Below, one piece after another: positions 40,501 to 52,373 of a stretch of 64,000 bases of DNA. Numbering within the stretch: position 1 is the stretch's first letter; each line of letters opens with the position of its first letter. The stretch is from Bedellia somnulentella. Its lineage: Eukaryota > Arthropoda > Insecta > Lepidoptera > Bedelliidae. The notes beneath the pieces were generated by a model that ran no database searches, had not been told where the DNA came from, and worked only from the letters and a program-made list of their open reading frames with translations. The stretch lies in NCBI GenBank assembly GCA_963576735.1, contig OY755170.1, positions 18,646,875 to 18,710,874 of the forward strand, given 5' to 3'. A program made the position numbers and the translations under genes.

Positions 40501-42446
40501 GAGATATTTTGATAAATGTTAAGGTAAGGATGGGTCCGAGAATAATGTTTTGGTTAAATATATTATTATTACAAAATTACATACATACATATACACACAA
40601 TAAATAATAATGGCTACCTGGTTTGGTTTGCAGAAAGCCATTGAAGTTTTTCTTTCCCAAAAGTAAGTTTTATCCCATTTCAGCCATATAATTTTATATG
40701 ATTGACATTACCATATAATTTGCAAGTTTTTTTTTTCCAAATATTATTAAGTATGTGAAACATAATTCATGTGCATGATACTCCAATTAAAGGCAAATTA
40801 TATTATAACTTACTACTTGGTCAAATTCATAATCTGCTTCAACGACAATGCTCTGTACCATAAATTTATGTTTATGCTTTTCATTACTGTCCACAAATAC
40901 TGGCTGTGGTGTAACTGGAAAAAAAATATTATTTAAGAAGTTATTCATTATCTTGGAAAACCAAATTAATAATAATATGAACATAATAATAATATAAACA
41001 TATTTTAAACATACTTGCGATGTCTATTTTATCATGAGGATCCAATACACCTGCATTTGGCCGCACACAGTACTTCTTTGGTGCAGTAGTTTTGATCTTG
41101 AACAGAACTGTTTTGTTGGTTGGGTTTGATAGGCGTAGGTAGGCTGTGAATGGATCTAGCATTCCAGAACAGTCAACTGTGGACAAAGTAAAAGAATATA
41201 ATAAGTAAGAATATAATGGCTTTCTTTTTCTGATTACAAAATATTAACTGACTTAGTAAAATGCTGGATCTGAATCTGGAAGCACTATAGAAATACAATG
41301 AGTCCCTGTAGTTACATTCTACAACACACAAATATCATCAAACAGCACCTTTGATGGAAGTAAGAGAAAAACATATAAGAGAATATACTGGCAACAATTA
41401 TTAAACATGAAATTTTCCATTCTGTATTACTCTGCTATGGATCCAAATGTACCACATGCCTTTTAAATGCAGTGTTCTTTAAAGTTTTTGTGTTTATTGT
41501 GCATTTAGTAAATTTTTAATCACTCCTTTTATTTACATATATACGTGAAAGTTTTTTCTTGCCCCTATTAACTTATACAAATATAAATTTTATATGATGA
41601 TCTTCTATTTATAAGTTGTAGCATTAATAACAGGGTTAAATAAAAACATGGTGTATAACATTTTAACTTCATCATCAACCGAAAGGTGGACATAGGCCTC
41701 CCCAAAAGAACTCCACAACAACCCATCCTGGGCTACCCTCATTCATCAGCTTCATGCATGTTGCACCATGTTGTTGGTTCACCATTTTAATTTAAACTAC
41801 TATCTCAGAGCATTTATTAATTTGGAAACCTACCTACCTTTTCCAATATTTATGTACTTGGTTCTAATGAATACTGAGCCGTATTTTAGTAGTTAAAATT
41901 GGTTAAGTTTGTATGATTTGTTTTTGTATGAGTATAAGAGGGTGGTCAACATATTATATTTTATAAATGTAAGATGTGAAAATGTATCTTCCTACATCAA
42001 TGCTCAAAAGCAGTCTTATCAGAGTTAGGTCTTCTAAAATAATAGAAGCGTAATATTTAAAGTAGTTCTTGTTTCAAACGAGTAAGAGAATTGCTACAGG
42101 CGAACATAACTACAAGGTACATAATTCGCAATAGAGGCGAAATTTGATCAGTGCAAATATACATGACGGTGTAGTAATCGAACATTTCTTGGGAATCGGT
42201 GGATATTTAGTACCTAATGTTAATATTAATGAAGTTAAAAATCAATGAACACTTAGTAGATAACCGCACCTCTGACAGAACGTATCTGGAAATAGAAACT
42301 CCATTTGTCAGCAACCATTGAGTATAACGTATATTGCTGTTTCGATGCGGCAATTTAAACAACGACATAAAAGTATAAAAGTTAAACTTACCTCTGAATT
42401 TTAGCTCATTCTGGGGTTCTATAACTAAAACTTGGCGGTTCGGCAT
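31576..42446 (-). CDS. Vap33: VAMP-associated protein (VAP33/VAPB), 7 exons
   Basis: Exons, in order of translation: 42392-42446, 41015-41176, 40814-40914, 40341-40415, 39419-39499, 35991-36098, 31576-31737. Borders are GT-AG, the total is 744 nt and the protein 247 aa. The N-terminal MSP domain (residues about 8-130) includes the VAP signature TTAPKKYCVRPNAG, the basic surface that binds FFAT motifs of lipid-transfer proteins. A short Ala/Lys linker follows (GDTAAANDATKKR), then a coiled coil in exon 6 (AEKDKEIQKVVAEMKHMREE). The last exon ends in a C-terminal membrane anchor, LVPWLATAIGMALLGIIIGK-FFM, with only three residues after it. VAPs sit in the ER membrane and hold contact sites with other organelles. 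Length and domain order are normal for the family and nothing looks broken. Introns 4, 5 and 6 carry the repeats listed separately. Confidence 0.96.
32593..32835 (-). repeat. (TATG)n-tailed SINE in Vap33 intron 6, copy 1 of a tandem pair
   Basis: Near full length: ACATACATAAACTCACGGCT to CTAAGCCGACACTACACAGC. It inserted directly next to the following copy, in the same orientation. Confidence 0.85.
32836..33085 (-). repeat. (TATG)n-tailed SINE in Vap33 intron 6, copy 2 of a tandem pair
   Basis: Starts ATACATACATATACTCAGGG and ends near CATTACTACACAGC. It is more diverged than its neighbour, so it is probably the older insertion. Confidence 0.85.
33262..34035 (+). mobile_element. Internally deleted hAT-like element in Vap33 intron 6
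   Basis: Nearly perfect inverted ends (CGGGGTTTTCGGTGCGGGAA at 33262 and its complement ending at 34035, about 24 of 25 matching) enclose 774 bp. ATGT lies outside both ends; the usual 8-bp hAT duplication is not clear. It contains only the C-terminal part of a transposase (next entry) and lies antisense in Vap33. Confidence 0.8.
33400..33873 (+). CDS. hAT transposase C-terminal (dimerisation) fragment, open frame
   Basis: 157 codons, uninterrupted. The C-terminal half is a typical hAT dimerisation segment: APITTADVERSFSTLKWIFT, then RRRLTVPNIEKILIVYSEHR. The DNA-binding finger and the catalytic Asp residues are absent, so it cannot be a transposase by itself. The frame is intact and the ends are well conserved, which suggests a fairly recent deletion derivative mobilised by a full-length relative. 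The ATG chosen is simply the first in frame. Confidence 0.75.
   Translation: MSNIMMMIKIRSDLIFIANYLMTIPNAIKKLQGASLSISDSLKIVHKTYQDISKLDLSVKGKHIFNKLKLVLEKNSGYSTLKTMNELLQGKEIELRSPTLRTTIDSFKKFIHAPITTADVERSFSTLKWIFTARRRRLTVPNIEKILIVYSEHRDNY
34111..34371. repeat. Small foldback MITE-like repeat
   Basis: GAGCATTCACGTGTAATGTA on the left is complementary in order to TGTTACAGTACACTTGAATG-CTC on the right, with GGAAGC-type sequence further out (CTTCCTC / GAGGAAG). It is about 260 bp, AT-rich inside, with no ORF. Confidence 0.5.
34630..35710 (-). repeat. Very old SINE remnants in Vap33 intron 6
   Basis: 34640-34740 (GAGTGGGTGAATGTTT, AGTGATGTGATTCCAGTCAC-ATCGC) and 35620-35710 (GAATTGAGAAAAATCTAG, GATCGCATCGCCAAATAATT) follow the order of the (TATG)n SINE on minus with heavy divergence. 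Between them I see nothing I can support. Confidence 0.45.
36306..36476. repeat. Foldback of a tRNA-like SINE head in Vap33 intron 5
   Basis: Plus strand has A-box-like TAGCTTAACTGG (36379-36390) and B-box-like GGTTAGAGTCC (36424-36434). The left flank has GGACTCGAACC, a B-box on minus. Outer sequence (ATTACTAATCAGTTAAGGAA on the left, TTCCTTAATTGATTAGTGAT on the right) is complementary, so arms of about 55 bp enclose the tRNA-like centre. The acceptor stem does not pair, so it is not a tRNA gene. Confidence 0.65.
36939..37220. repeat. Two SINE fragments, opposite orientations
   Basis: 36939-37005 is a short plus-strand piece (GGGCGATGCGGTTGGAGAC, TTTATTTTTATCTTGC). 37012-37220 is a minus-strand piece starting ACGGCTATAAATCCCAAAGA and resembling the diverged copy at 24294, including the phrase TTTACCAGTTTGAGGAAGCT. 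Confidence 0.65.
37221..38327. other. Vap33 intron 5 interior, no clear element
   Basis: AT-rich sequence without a recognisable ORF, SINE or terminal repeat. It looks like old repeat debris but I cannot assign it. Confidence 0.5.
38328..38530 (-). mobile_element. Helitron-like 3' terminus
   Basis: Read on minus it ends CCGTGCGAAGCCGGGGCGGA-CCACTAG before a T: a GC-rich, hairpin-capable stretch just before CTAG, the form of Helitron 3' ends in Lepidoptera. The inner side fades after about 200 bp. It lies in Vap33 intron 5. Confidence 0.55.
40003..40252 (+). repeat. (TATG)n-tailed SINE in Vap33 intron 4, near full length
   Basis: TGCTGTGTAGTGTCGGCTTA to GCCGTGATTATATG(TATG)n. It is well preserved and antisense to Vap33. 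Confidence 0.88.
41669..41790 (+). repeat. Lepidopteran CATCATCAACC dispersed repeat in Vap33 intron 1
   Basis: CATCATCAACCGAAAGGTGG, then GGACATAGGCCTCCCCAAAA-GAACTCCAC, then CTGGGCTACCC. This phrase order is familiar from many moth and butterfly genomes as the end of a retroelement. It is a short fragment. Confidence 0.7.
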
Positions 42447-42826
42447 TCTGACTGCAATATTTCAAAAATTCGATTGCAAATTTTGCCAATAAATCTGATG
42501 GTTCCGTAATGTCGTCCACGGCAAACGAGCGAACGAAGAAAAGAGAAGAGACATACATAAAAAAAAGAAAGACCGAGACGTCGTTTCTTTTCGTTCAATT
42601 TAACTACCGGTGTTGCCTGCCCTTGTCCATTGGAACCTGGAACCTAAATGATAGACGTGATGAGGTTGGCAAATATAGAGGTCGCTGTCGAAGCAAGGTT
42701 CCACTGTCAAACTTTATCTTAATGGTAAAGAGTTTTCTTTCTGTTTATATCAGAGGCGAAGCTACCGCTATATCAGCCGTATCAATGATACAGGGCCCCC
42801 GTGCTACAGGGACCGCTAACGCGTGT

Positions 42827-43045
42827 AAGCACTAAAATAAGTGTAAGTACTAACTCACTAAAATATTAATTATATTACATTCTTCACGTTCATCTTTTTT
42901 AAAATCAAATTTAGTTGGTACAAAGTTTTCATGATTAACAAAAAAACTAAACTAAACTAAATTTGATTTCTAGTAAAAAAGATGAACGTGATGAATGTAA
43001 AAATATAATTAATATTTTAGTGAGTTATGATTTGATAGTGCTTGT
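42827..43045. repeat. About 70-bp-armed inverted repeat inside the hAT element
   Basis: AGCACTAAAATAAGTGTAAG near 42828 through CACGTTCATCTTTTTT is complementary to 42976-43042 (AAAAAAGATGAACGTGATGA through AGTGAGTTATGATTTGATAG-TGCTT). A second short inverted pair (AAATCAAATTTAGTT / AACTAAATTTGATTT) lies inside. Confidence 0.75.
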
Positions 43046-44330
43046 CACATTTTTTCTTCACTATTTGAAATCTTTAACCCTGTTTCTAAAGCTCTATAGC
43101 ACGAAAATAATGACTAACATAAAGCTAATATTTTATTAAGTAACCTTTTGACATGAAAGTACTAACTAAAACAGGAGAGCGCACTCGCATAAAAATGGTA
43201 CCCAAAAATGCAATTTACTACCTTGCAATAAAGCTTATAATCTTTTGAAAACTGTCAAGCAGAGAAACGTCCTAGATCGAGAGCCCAAACTAGAGGAGTG
43301 TGTCCCGCTCGCGCGGTTGCCAGTCGTGACTATGTTCAAAGAAAAACAAATTCAAACTTATTTATAGGGAATATTGTATATAAAGTTTTAATTATTATCA
43401 TCGTCTATCAACTTAGAGATAAATAACTTAATAAGTTTGGTAATCGGTAAAATCATATTTATAACTTTTAACTAAGAAAATAGTTGGCAGAGCAAAATAT
43501 GGTGAAAATTATTGTGAACTTTCTATTTCAATAAAATAATATAAGTGAAATAAGATGGCGTGTAGTGTCGGCTTAACATAGCACAAATATTTTTCTACCC
43601 ACGCATCCTAAAAACCAACATAGGCTTTTGATGTTAGTTACTAGATGCTTTATCATCCTTTTAATACCACCATCCTTTACTTTCCATTCTTTAACTACTC
43701 AACTTTAAGAAAATATATTCTTAAGCAATGGGTGCCGCTCTTTTCGCAATCTACTCATTAAGAACATGAGTGTTTTTGTAACTCCCCTTTGTAACCCTAC
43801 TTAAAACGAGACACAGCTATCTAGTTAGCCATCCTTATTCAGGACACTTTAGGACACAAGTGCGCATTCCTATTTAGATAATATTTCCATGCCTATTGAA
43901 TAAACTGAGCGCTGAGCGAAACGAAAAATCAACATTTATTCAATGGTTTGTCTAGAGATTTAGCAAAAGAGTGGGGGATAACAACTGTTTAAAAAAATCA
44001 TAAAAAATAGAAGCTGAAAGTTAACGAAGGGTATTTTTTTCGAGTTATTACAAGATGAAAGAATTTCAGGCCCAGAATCATATTTCAAAGTAAATTTCTC
44101 AACCGAAACAAAGATTTCAGAGACTGTGATCTAAGTAATATGTTCCATCTGTTTGAAGTATTACATGCGGAGGAACTCCTATCTTCTTCAAACATACTGA
44201 TATAAAATGCTTTCGGAAAACTTTCGGCTAAATAAAGTAAAGACATTTGAGTTAATCTTATGAACAATTAATTGCTCTGAAAACATGCTTAAACAGTTTT
44301 TCGGAGGTTATAACAGCATGCTTTATATTC

Positions 44331-44513
44331 TTGACCCTTCCAGTTACAACCGCAATATTTGAAAGAAGTTATTTAAACTTAAAACTGATAAAAAAATACC
44401 TAAGGACTTCGATGGGACAGGAACGGCTATCAGACTTGTCACTATTGTCACTAAGGGCAGAAATTTTAGAAAAACTGAAATCGTCTTCAGCTGTAGATGA
44501 TTTAATAAATTAA
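44331..44513 (+). pseudogene. hAT transposase C-terminal remnant
   Basis: 60 codons: LPVTTAIFERSYLNLKLIKK, then YLRTSMGQERLSDLSLLSL, the dimerisation region typical of hAT transposases, ending at a stop. Upstream pieces are scattered and frameshifted. It lies near the right end of its element, as expected for the transposase C-terminus. Confidence 0.8.
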
Positions 44514-44782
44514 TTTGCCAAAAAAGGAAAAAATAATTTTAATTTAAAAAATAAAGTCTATTTTTAATTTGAATTGTTTGACTAGTTAAATTTTCTAGGA
44601 GGAAGCGATAAGATATAATCAATAAATATTTATTTTCATTTAGTGTTAGAATTTTTGTTTCATTTCTAAAAAATGTTTACCCTTCATTTGGGCCCCTATC
44701 TAATTTTGATACAGGGCCCCTAAAAGGCACGCTACGCCACTGGTTTATATACTATCTTAATATGATAGTAATGTCAACTGAG

Positions 44783-44980
44783 TAGAGTCGGCTTAGAAAA
44801 ACCCTACCCTATTTTAAGGATCATAGGGGGCTTCTTAAGTGATTTTTTGGCGATGTGGTTGGAATCACCAACCATTATTTATTATCACCATACTTTCCTT
44901 ACTCAACTTCTAAGAGTGGCGAAAATACGTCTTATTCAAAAGCTCTGGCTATCCCAATAGTCAAGCCAAGACTACAATAC
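44783..44980 (+). repeat. (TATG)n-tailed SINE, strongly diverged
   Basis: GAGTCGGCTTAGAAAAACCC, then GGCGATGTGGTTGGAATCAC-CAACC, then CTCAACTTCTAAGAGTGGC. The tail is lost. Confidence 0.6.
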
Positions 44981-47272
44981 AAATACATGTTATTCACATG
45001 GCTGGTTGACTATAAATTATAGTTCATTGTCTGACAAAGTTTAAATTTTTATTGTTGGTGGGTGACTCGTACAATGGTGATATGCGGATCTCTAGTGATT
45101 TTATCTCATTAAAACTGTTAGGCATGAAGTTTTTCGTGGAAATGGATCCTTAAATATTAAAATAATAATACAATGTTTTAGGAAATAGCTCCATTTTTTA
45201 AATATTAATAGAATGGTGTAAGATTGTATTTTCCATCAATCACCATTTCAAGCAAGATAAAATAGTAAATTTTACTCTTTTCAATGTCTTACTATTCAAT
45301 AATAGTTCAACTTAAAGTTTTCTAACCATTTTTGTTTGTAAATTTGATGTTACCTTAATATCGTTCTAGATTGTATGTTTTCACACTATCGAATTCAAAA
45401 CTACGCAAATTTATTTTATTTGTTTATTATATAAAATAGGTTCACAAAACAGATTTCAATCAATCTAAAACAACATAACCATACATATAAAATTTTTCTG
45501 TAGTCAAGACTGAAACCCTTAAACATGTGTACACAAGTTAATTAAAAATTATACAAGTAAAAAAAATAAACTTGCATAAATAAATGTAGGAAACATTAAA
45601 AATAAAGATCTAATGCAATTTACACAAAACTAAATAAAGCAAATTACGGACTTAATACTATCAATAACATAAGTCGTGTACCATTGTATCAGACCTTTGT
45701 TGACTGTTAATAAAAAGTATTCTTTCAATACTACTTTGGAAGCTATACAATTTAGAATGATATATATAAACCTCACTATGTTCTAAGACTTTTATTGTAA
45801 AGGCGGCACATACGTATCATCAATGATATTATACAAAACAAGAGGCAGATACGTTGTATGCTCGCGCGTTGTGAAGATTCAAATACCTACAAATTGGTAT
45901 GTTTTAACGCCATCGTGTGTGTTTTGGAATTGTACCAATGATGGCTCTTAAGCTCTTAAGTCATATATACCAAATATACACCTACAAAGCATGAAAAGTG
46001 GCCCGGTCAAACAGTGCTGATTTATATGGTAAGCACTGTTTCACTGACGAGTCTTAAGAAAATGCGGTAAGGTCGATAATTGTAGGAAAAAATATATTTA
46101 ATTGTCAAACAGTCTTGTCATTCTCGCGGCCCACTTTTGTGCGTTTAATTTGGATGGAGTGCGGCATCCTTGGTATATATGATCCAAACAAATATAGTAT
46201 AATTATTAATAGTATATTAATAAGGTAGTAATATTGATAAATTAAACAAAATACAAGGAATCGCATATGAGAATGCAAATATATTTAGATTATATAATAT
46301 ATTTCAGTTATTTTTCAAACAGGCAGGGTTATAATTAAAATTGTAACTTTCTCTTTCATTTGCATTCTCTTTCGTATCTTTTATTTCACTCATTAGTAAT
46401 ACTTGTCCTTAGGTGCAGTTTCGGATTGCTCAGCCAAAACAGAATTTAAAAGCCATTTATTATTAAGGCACGTATCTGTAGTTTATAATATATCATTGCT
46501 TACTATAGAATTATTATAACTGGTGTTGTTTTTCAAGATAGTAACAAAGGACAATCAATAATCGAGTGTAACATTTTATATCCGTATACTAAATCCTGAA
46601 CATGCCTTCTGGATTCTAAGTCACTAAAATTAAAATGAGACAAGCGTTGTCTGTAGCCATTTAAAGACCTGGCTAGACTTCTCAAGAGACTTCTATAGAG
46701 ATTCTACATTCAGTTGTTGTAAGAACAACACTATACAGGGAAATTTGAGTGAAACGTAACCATCATCAAGCAGTCCAGCGTTTTAAAATAACTTCCTTGC
46801 CGTTAAATATGAAGAAAATAACAACATCTGTAATTTCCGGTCTTTGACATTTTTTATAGATAGATAAGTTGGTAGCTATAACTAGCGGTATATCACCCTA
46901 GGTACTAGATCTACATCTTATCTACATAGGTATATTGATTGAACCTGTCTTTCTTTTGTTCTTTGCCGTGTCTGTGCTTTAGACCTGCTGTCTTTTTTGC
47001 TGTCACTGTCATTGTCATGTCAAGTCAACAAAACAAATATCTTTCTGCTCTGTCCTAACTGATACTGATTTTACTTTTTACCAGTGTAGTTTGGGTTGGG
47101 ATTGGGAAAAATATACCTTATCTATAATAGCTTCAGCACATTTTTCATGACAAATATCAAGCTGTCGGTGGCTCAAGAGTTGGTACAAGGTTTGATAACA
47201 TTGCTTTGATTGCATAATATGTGCGGCGGTGTCAACATTAAAACAACCTCAAAGAATTAAATTGCCCAAATT
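44981..47272. other. Intergenic DNA upstream of Pdp
   Basis: AT-rich, with no ORF, repeat or terminal structure I can support. The last few hundred bases should hold the Pdp promoter; an in-frame TAA lies 15 bases before the Pdp ATG, but no core promoter element stands out. Confidence 0.5.
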
Positions 47273-50200
47273 ATGTACAATTATTCGCAGCTAAATGCAA
47301 TATTTAATATATGGATCAAACCCCATTCGCAAAAAAGATACAGTGCTCTGAAGGGCTTAATAAAATGTAGTAAGCACGGTGTTAGGTGTGGTGGTCAAAA
47401 CTTACCTGGTAGCCGGTTGTACCACTCCACACCGAACCATTACCTCGCACAGAAAGAAAGCTATGAATTACCGTCACCACATGAGGTAAATATGATATAA
47501 TTTGATTTATTTGAAAAAATAAAAGTTTCTACTACTTATTAGGTAGGTTTTTGTTTTGATTGTAAGTCTCACTGTGACTTGGACATTGGATTCGGTTATT
47601 TTTGTTTTATTTGTGCTCTGTCTTCACATGGCATAGTGTTAATATCAGATATGAGAAGTATGAACTTGATGTACTTTGATCAATTAATTAAGCCTATTCC
47701 CATAACAATTTTTATCTTCTTCTTAGACTCTGTGTGCCATAGTAAGGAAAAAGTCATACCTACTTAAATATGGTATCCCATGAGGCAAAATACTGGTAGT
47801 TTTATAGTGTTATCTTGGCTATATAACATATCCTTTAGTAAATGTATATTCAACTTAGCCATGTGGGTTTCCTTACAATGTTTTTGCCATGATAAATTGA
47901 AACTACACATTTGCCAAATACATTAAATAAATGTCAAAGATACAGTTTGTCATCAAAGTGTACTAAATACTGTATAAATTTGCAGGTGACAACTATTCTC
48001 CAAAACAAGGAGTTTAACTTGGAATTTAGTTCAGGCCCCATCAAATCTTATGACTCAAATCAATTAGCATCGAACCAACCTATTGAAGATACTCGATGTG
48101 AAGCAAAATGCAAGATGGCTCCTGGTACAACTTTAATTTTATTCTGTTAATTGCTATTCCTTAAGAAGCAATGGTTGCACACTTATCATTTTAACTACAT
48201 ACCTCATGGTTTAAAAAAATACATTTTTTTACATTTATCTCACAATATAATTACTGACATTCTTGAGCCTCTGAGTGGTATTATATTAATCAACTCAGAT
48301 AAGCAAACTAAATAAATGTTTAAAATAATATTTGGATCTGTACTGGCTGCAGGGCTATTAAGATTTTCAATCTTACACCCGATTTCTGAATAGAGCATTC
48401 AAGCTGAGAACGACTTAAGTATAGTTTTATCTCATTCAGTTGTTAAGATTTCAATGCGACAGAACAATACTTAACTTGTTCTCAGCTGGAATACTCAATT
48501 CAGAAATTGGGTGTTTGTCTCACGCATACTATTTGAACTTCTCTCCCATTAAAATGTATTTCTATACATGGTTTCCCACTGTCCAGAAAATAGGGCAAAC
48601 TGTAAGCCTTAGGTGCAAACTTGTGAGACCAATCATATTAGATGAATCATTTGAATCAAGACTTCGGGCAATCAAATTAATACAAACTTTAACTCCTGTC
48701 AATTGTCTCTTCTATACTATCTTACTGTGTAATATTTTTGTAATATTGTAAGATTTGTTGGCTTATGTGTTTGTTTAGTGGTTATGTGGTAATTATTAAA
48801 AAAGTTTTACATTGGTTAACTACCATCTTTAGAAGAAACATAAAATAGCATCATAAAATGTACTAGAGGATAATCATTGATTGAATATATCAGTGCAGCC
48901 AGAGCTTTTGCATGAACTAAGATATATTTCTTAAACATTTCGAAAAGAATAATATATTAACACTGCCCCATGCTGCAAACTGGCCTTACACTACAATCAT
49001 AAGACACATCATCATGGCCCAGAACCTGACAAAATACTCTTAAAAACGAGCAGCCAGCATAGCCATAACAGGAGCCATGAAAACAAAACTGACAGCTGCC
49101 CTCCAAGCAATGTTAAACAATCCACCACTACATTTATACAATTAGAGGAGATGGTGAAAGAGGGGAAGAGATGATGAAAATAAGGAACTGTTGTGATGTA
49201 TTGGTAATCCTTAGCCTGAACTAAACAATACCATTTTAAATTCACTCTCACTCAACTAACTTGATAAATAATAATATACATAATACATAAACGTTCACGC
49301 CGAATATCCCTGAAGGGGTTGGCAGAGGTACTAATACTTCTGAACATCACGTGACTTTGTCACCCTAGTACCCACGATAAATAATAAATAAAGGAAATAA
49401 AAATTTCCACACTAGCGGGGATCAAACCTGCGACCTCCGGGTATATGGCTCCGTTCTGCCAATTGAGCTATAATGTCAAGTGGCTACTAGTGCGAAATTC
49501 TTCATTCCGTTGTTTCTTTTACACTTTTAAAGTAGTGTAAGGGTTACCTACCTCCGATTTTTTTCAAAAATTCGGAAGGCCACTTGTCTACTTTTACTAA
49601 TCCCCACATAAGGTTTTCATGAACAAGAAAAACATTCCAAACACATTGATTTAACTTTGAAAAGGAATGCTAAGCTCTACATAGCCAACACCTATTATGT
49701 ATTTCCTTTTGCAGTAAAAAAATACTGCATTACTATTATTTTTGTGTACATCTTTGCAGGTTTCCTGGTAGGTGTATATGACGGTCATGGCGGGCCTGCT
49801 TGTGCCCAAGTTATATCAAAGCGACTGGTGAATTATGTAGCTGCCGCGTTATTACCACCTGATGTTCTTAACCAATACATTGATAGCAAGCAAGAGGGCC
49901 CGTTATTGGAAACATTTAATGATAGTGTGAGTAAAATTACCTTGCTATAATGAAATTTAGTAAAGCATAAAAGATTGAGACTGAGATTGATATTGAGAAT
50001 TTATTTATATACAATAGGAACTATATTGTATTAACTGCCGCTCATTGTGTTATTGCACTAACAACGGTTGGATGCAAGATGACAAGAAAGAAATATTGAG
50101 CAAAAGTATAAGGTAATCTGAACAGTAGGAGACCACAGGCTTAATACTGATCAAAGTTAAGAAAATAAAGTTTTGATACCTATGTTGTACTCAGCATAAT

Positions 50201-52073
50201 TTGTGAATAAGTAGTGTGGTATAAAATATTAATGGGATTGGCGAAGTGCATGTCCGGCCACCCACTAATTAGAGTTAGTACCAAAGTTCTTTAAGTGTGT
50301 ATGCATACATAAACTCAAGCTAATAGTTCCCATTGGAGTAGGCAGAGACTAACGATCACCACTTTGACTTGTGATCTTGGCAAAACTTTCGTCGCCATTT
50401 TTTATTTTTGCTGCTGTGATCTACGTGTTAAGCATTTTCTCAACCACTGTTACTACTTTTATAAATTTGATTTGATGAAAAGATATATTTATAGTTGGAA
50501 TATTAGATATAAATAAAATCAAGTAATACACAGTTCATAGTAACATGTTGTATTAAAATTATTGTAACTATTCTATTTATTTTATTTCAATATTACTGGA
50601 CGGCCCCAGCGTCGCACCAGTAGTAATATTTTTCAAGTATTATCTGCCGCTGATTGACAGACCAATACCGACAGAAGAACATAACGAAACTATAAGTTTT
50701 TTTCACTCACTACGTAAAAAAGGGGGTGGTATGTCAGTTATGCTATGAATGTAAAGCCTGTAAAGAAGGACCTTTGAAAAGTTACATAATTTAGGAGAAT
50801 ATGCTGAAAATGGCGGGTGGCCGACGTGAAACTGAAAGAGCATGAATGATAAGATTGATTGAATTAAGCGCGCGAAGTTCACTATTATTGTAGAAAGTGT
50901 CTTCTCCAATGGGAACTAGTAGCATTGTCATCTTCAACCTGTATAGCCTTGGTACTCACACATTTACCCGCCACACACATAAAATCAATTAAGTATTTAT
51001 ATTATAGCTGGTGCGGGCCGTTACTTTACTAGATTTAATACCCGTCAATATAATTGTTATTTTAATAAGAACTTCACTTATTTCAGACACAAGTTGTTAA
51101 AGAATTGCAAGAAGTATATGACAAAAGCTTTAGTGATTATTTGAACCACCTCAAAACGTCAAATAAAAAAGAAGTAGATGTTAAATTAGCCATGGAAGAT
51201 GCAATTTTAAGGTTAGATAGTGATATATCAAATGAAGTTATGCAAACATTTGAAAAAAATGGGGAAGCAAATGCAAAAACATTGTCAGTGGCCCTATCCG
51301 GTGCGGTGGTGTGCATCTCCCATATAGATGGACCTCACCTGCACGTGGCCAATGTCGGTGACTGTAACGCAGTCATTGGAACTTTGACAGACGATAACGA
51401 ATGGATAGCTAACAAAATAACTTTAGAACATAATTCTGAGAATATTAGTGAACTAAAAAGAATTTGGAGCGAACATCCTGAAAATGAGAAGAAGACTGTG
51501 ATTTGGCGAGACCGCCTACTGGGCGAACTCGCACCTCTGCGGAGCTTAGGAGACTATAGGTACAAATGGCCTATTGAAGTGTTGAAAAAAGTAGCAGTTC
51601 CTCAGATAGGAAGTAGAGCTATACCGGCCAACTACTTCACTCCGCCATATTTGTCTGCTAAACCGGACGTGTATTACCACAAGTTGACGGCTAACGACAA
51701 GTTCTTGATAATGGCTTCCGATGGCCTTTGGGACATGATAACGCCACTCCAAGGAGTCAAGTTAGTGGGTGAGCATATGAAAGGAAAGGTGTTTTTTAAT
51801 CCTCTCAATTTGCCACCCAAAAGTATAGCTCTAGGGGATATAAATGAATTGTTGTTGCATCGAAAAGAGAGTTTAGGCAGTAAGCCGAAAGACCGGAATG
51901 CGGCGACCCATTTGATCCGACACGCGCTCGGAGGCTCCGAGTATGGAGTGGATCACGGCCGGTTGGCACACCTGCTTACTCTTCCCAAAGATGTCAGCCG
52001 CCTTTTCAGAGATGATATGACTGTCACTGTTGTCTATTTCGACTCTGAGTTCTTAAGAATGAATCCCGTTTGA
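47273..52073 (+). CDS. Pdp: Pyruvate dehydrogenase [acetyl-transferring] phosphatase, mitochondrial, 4 exons
   Basis: Exons 47273-47485, 47986-48124, 49760-49926 and 51087-52073 sum to 1,506 nt and 501 aa with matching phases. An in-frame stop precedes the ATG. The N-terminus is basic and non-acidic for about 55 residues, as in a mitochondrial presequence. PPM-family motifs follow in order: SNQPIEDTRCEAK, GVYDGHGGPACA (metal-binding Asp and Gly), HVANVGDCNAVIG, the PDP-specific LGDYRYKWP, FLIMASDGLWDMI and RDDMTVTVVYF. The enzyme is a Mg2+/Ca2+-linked matrix phosphatase that removes phosphate from the E1-alpha subunit of pyruvate dehydrogenase and so switches the complex on. All catalytic-site motifs look intact and the length is normal. 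The main alternative is another PPM phosphatase, but the LGDYRYKWP motif favours PDP. Confidence 0.94.
48374..48516. repeat. Foldback MITE-like repeat in Pdp intron 2
   Basis: ACACCCGATTTCTGAATAGA through AGCTGAGAACGACTTAAGTA is complementary to 48467-48516 (TACTTAACTTGTTCTCAGCT through AATTCAGAAATTGGGTGT). Arms are about 50 bp with a few mismatches. Confidence 0.7.
49295..49485 (-). repeat. tRNA-derived SINE with LINE-like 3' end, Pdp intron 2
   Basis: On minus: A-box TAGCTCAATTGG (49459-49470), then B-box GGTTTGATCC (49419-49428), the normal tRNA order. The body runs to CCTCTGCCAACCCCTTCAGG-GATATTCGGCGTGAACG at the 3' end. Acceptor arms do not pair. The 3' end matches the end of the LINE and of the other SINE family in this window. 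Confidence 0.75.
50295..50400 (-). repeat. LINE 3' end fragment, Pdp intron 3
   Basis: ATACATAAACTCAAGCTAAT, then AGTTCCCATTGGAGTAGGCA-GAGACTAACGATC. It corresponds to the last 100 bp of the LINE at 55535-56415, in the same orientation. Confidence 0.75.
50590..50690. repeat. Short Helitron-like fragment, Pdp intron 3
   Basis: TACTGGACGGCCCCAGCGTC-GCACCAGTAGTAATATTTTTC resembles the terminal GC-rich stretch at 38328. It is a fragment only. Confidence 0.4.
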
Positions 52074-52373
52074 TGTATACCCGTAAAGAGCACGCATTCC
52101 CTTCGAAACCTCACTTTCATAATCACTTTGTTATTCTGATCTCATTTGTCTTCTCCTACGAAGAAAATGCCCACTGCTTGCTCGTTAATGAAAGAGCTCA
52201 TTATTTATTAATCGACTTGGTGCTATACTACAATACGGTACCTATTTCTATTTTGTGACAGATTTTATTTAATGTGTTGATGTGTTTTTAAAGAGTCAAA
52301 GTGTATTTTAAATTATTAATAACGTATTGAAAGTTTGTGTTTGTTATTTATTATTATATCTTTTATTTATTTC

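Larger units (their letters stand above)
42751..44742. mobile_element. Decayed hAT transposon between Vap33 and Pdp
   Basis: Left end CAGAGGCGAAGCTACCG and right end (complement) CAGTGGCGTAGCGTGCC are imperfect inverted repeats of hAT type. GTTTATAT is duplicated exactly outside both ends (42743-42750 and 44743-44750), an 8-bp duplication as expected for hAT. The interior (1,992 bp) retains only a short piece of transposase and has gained a degraded SINE fragment at about 43557-43740. Confidence 0.88.
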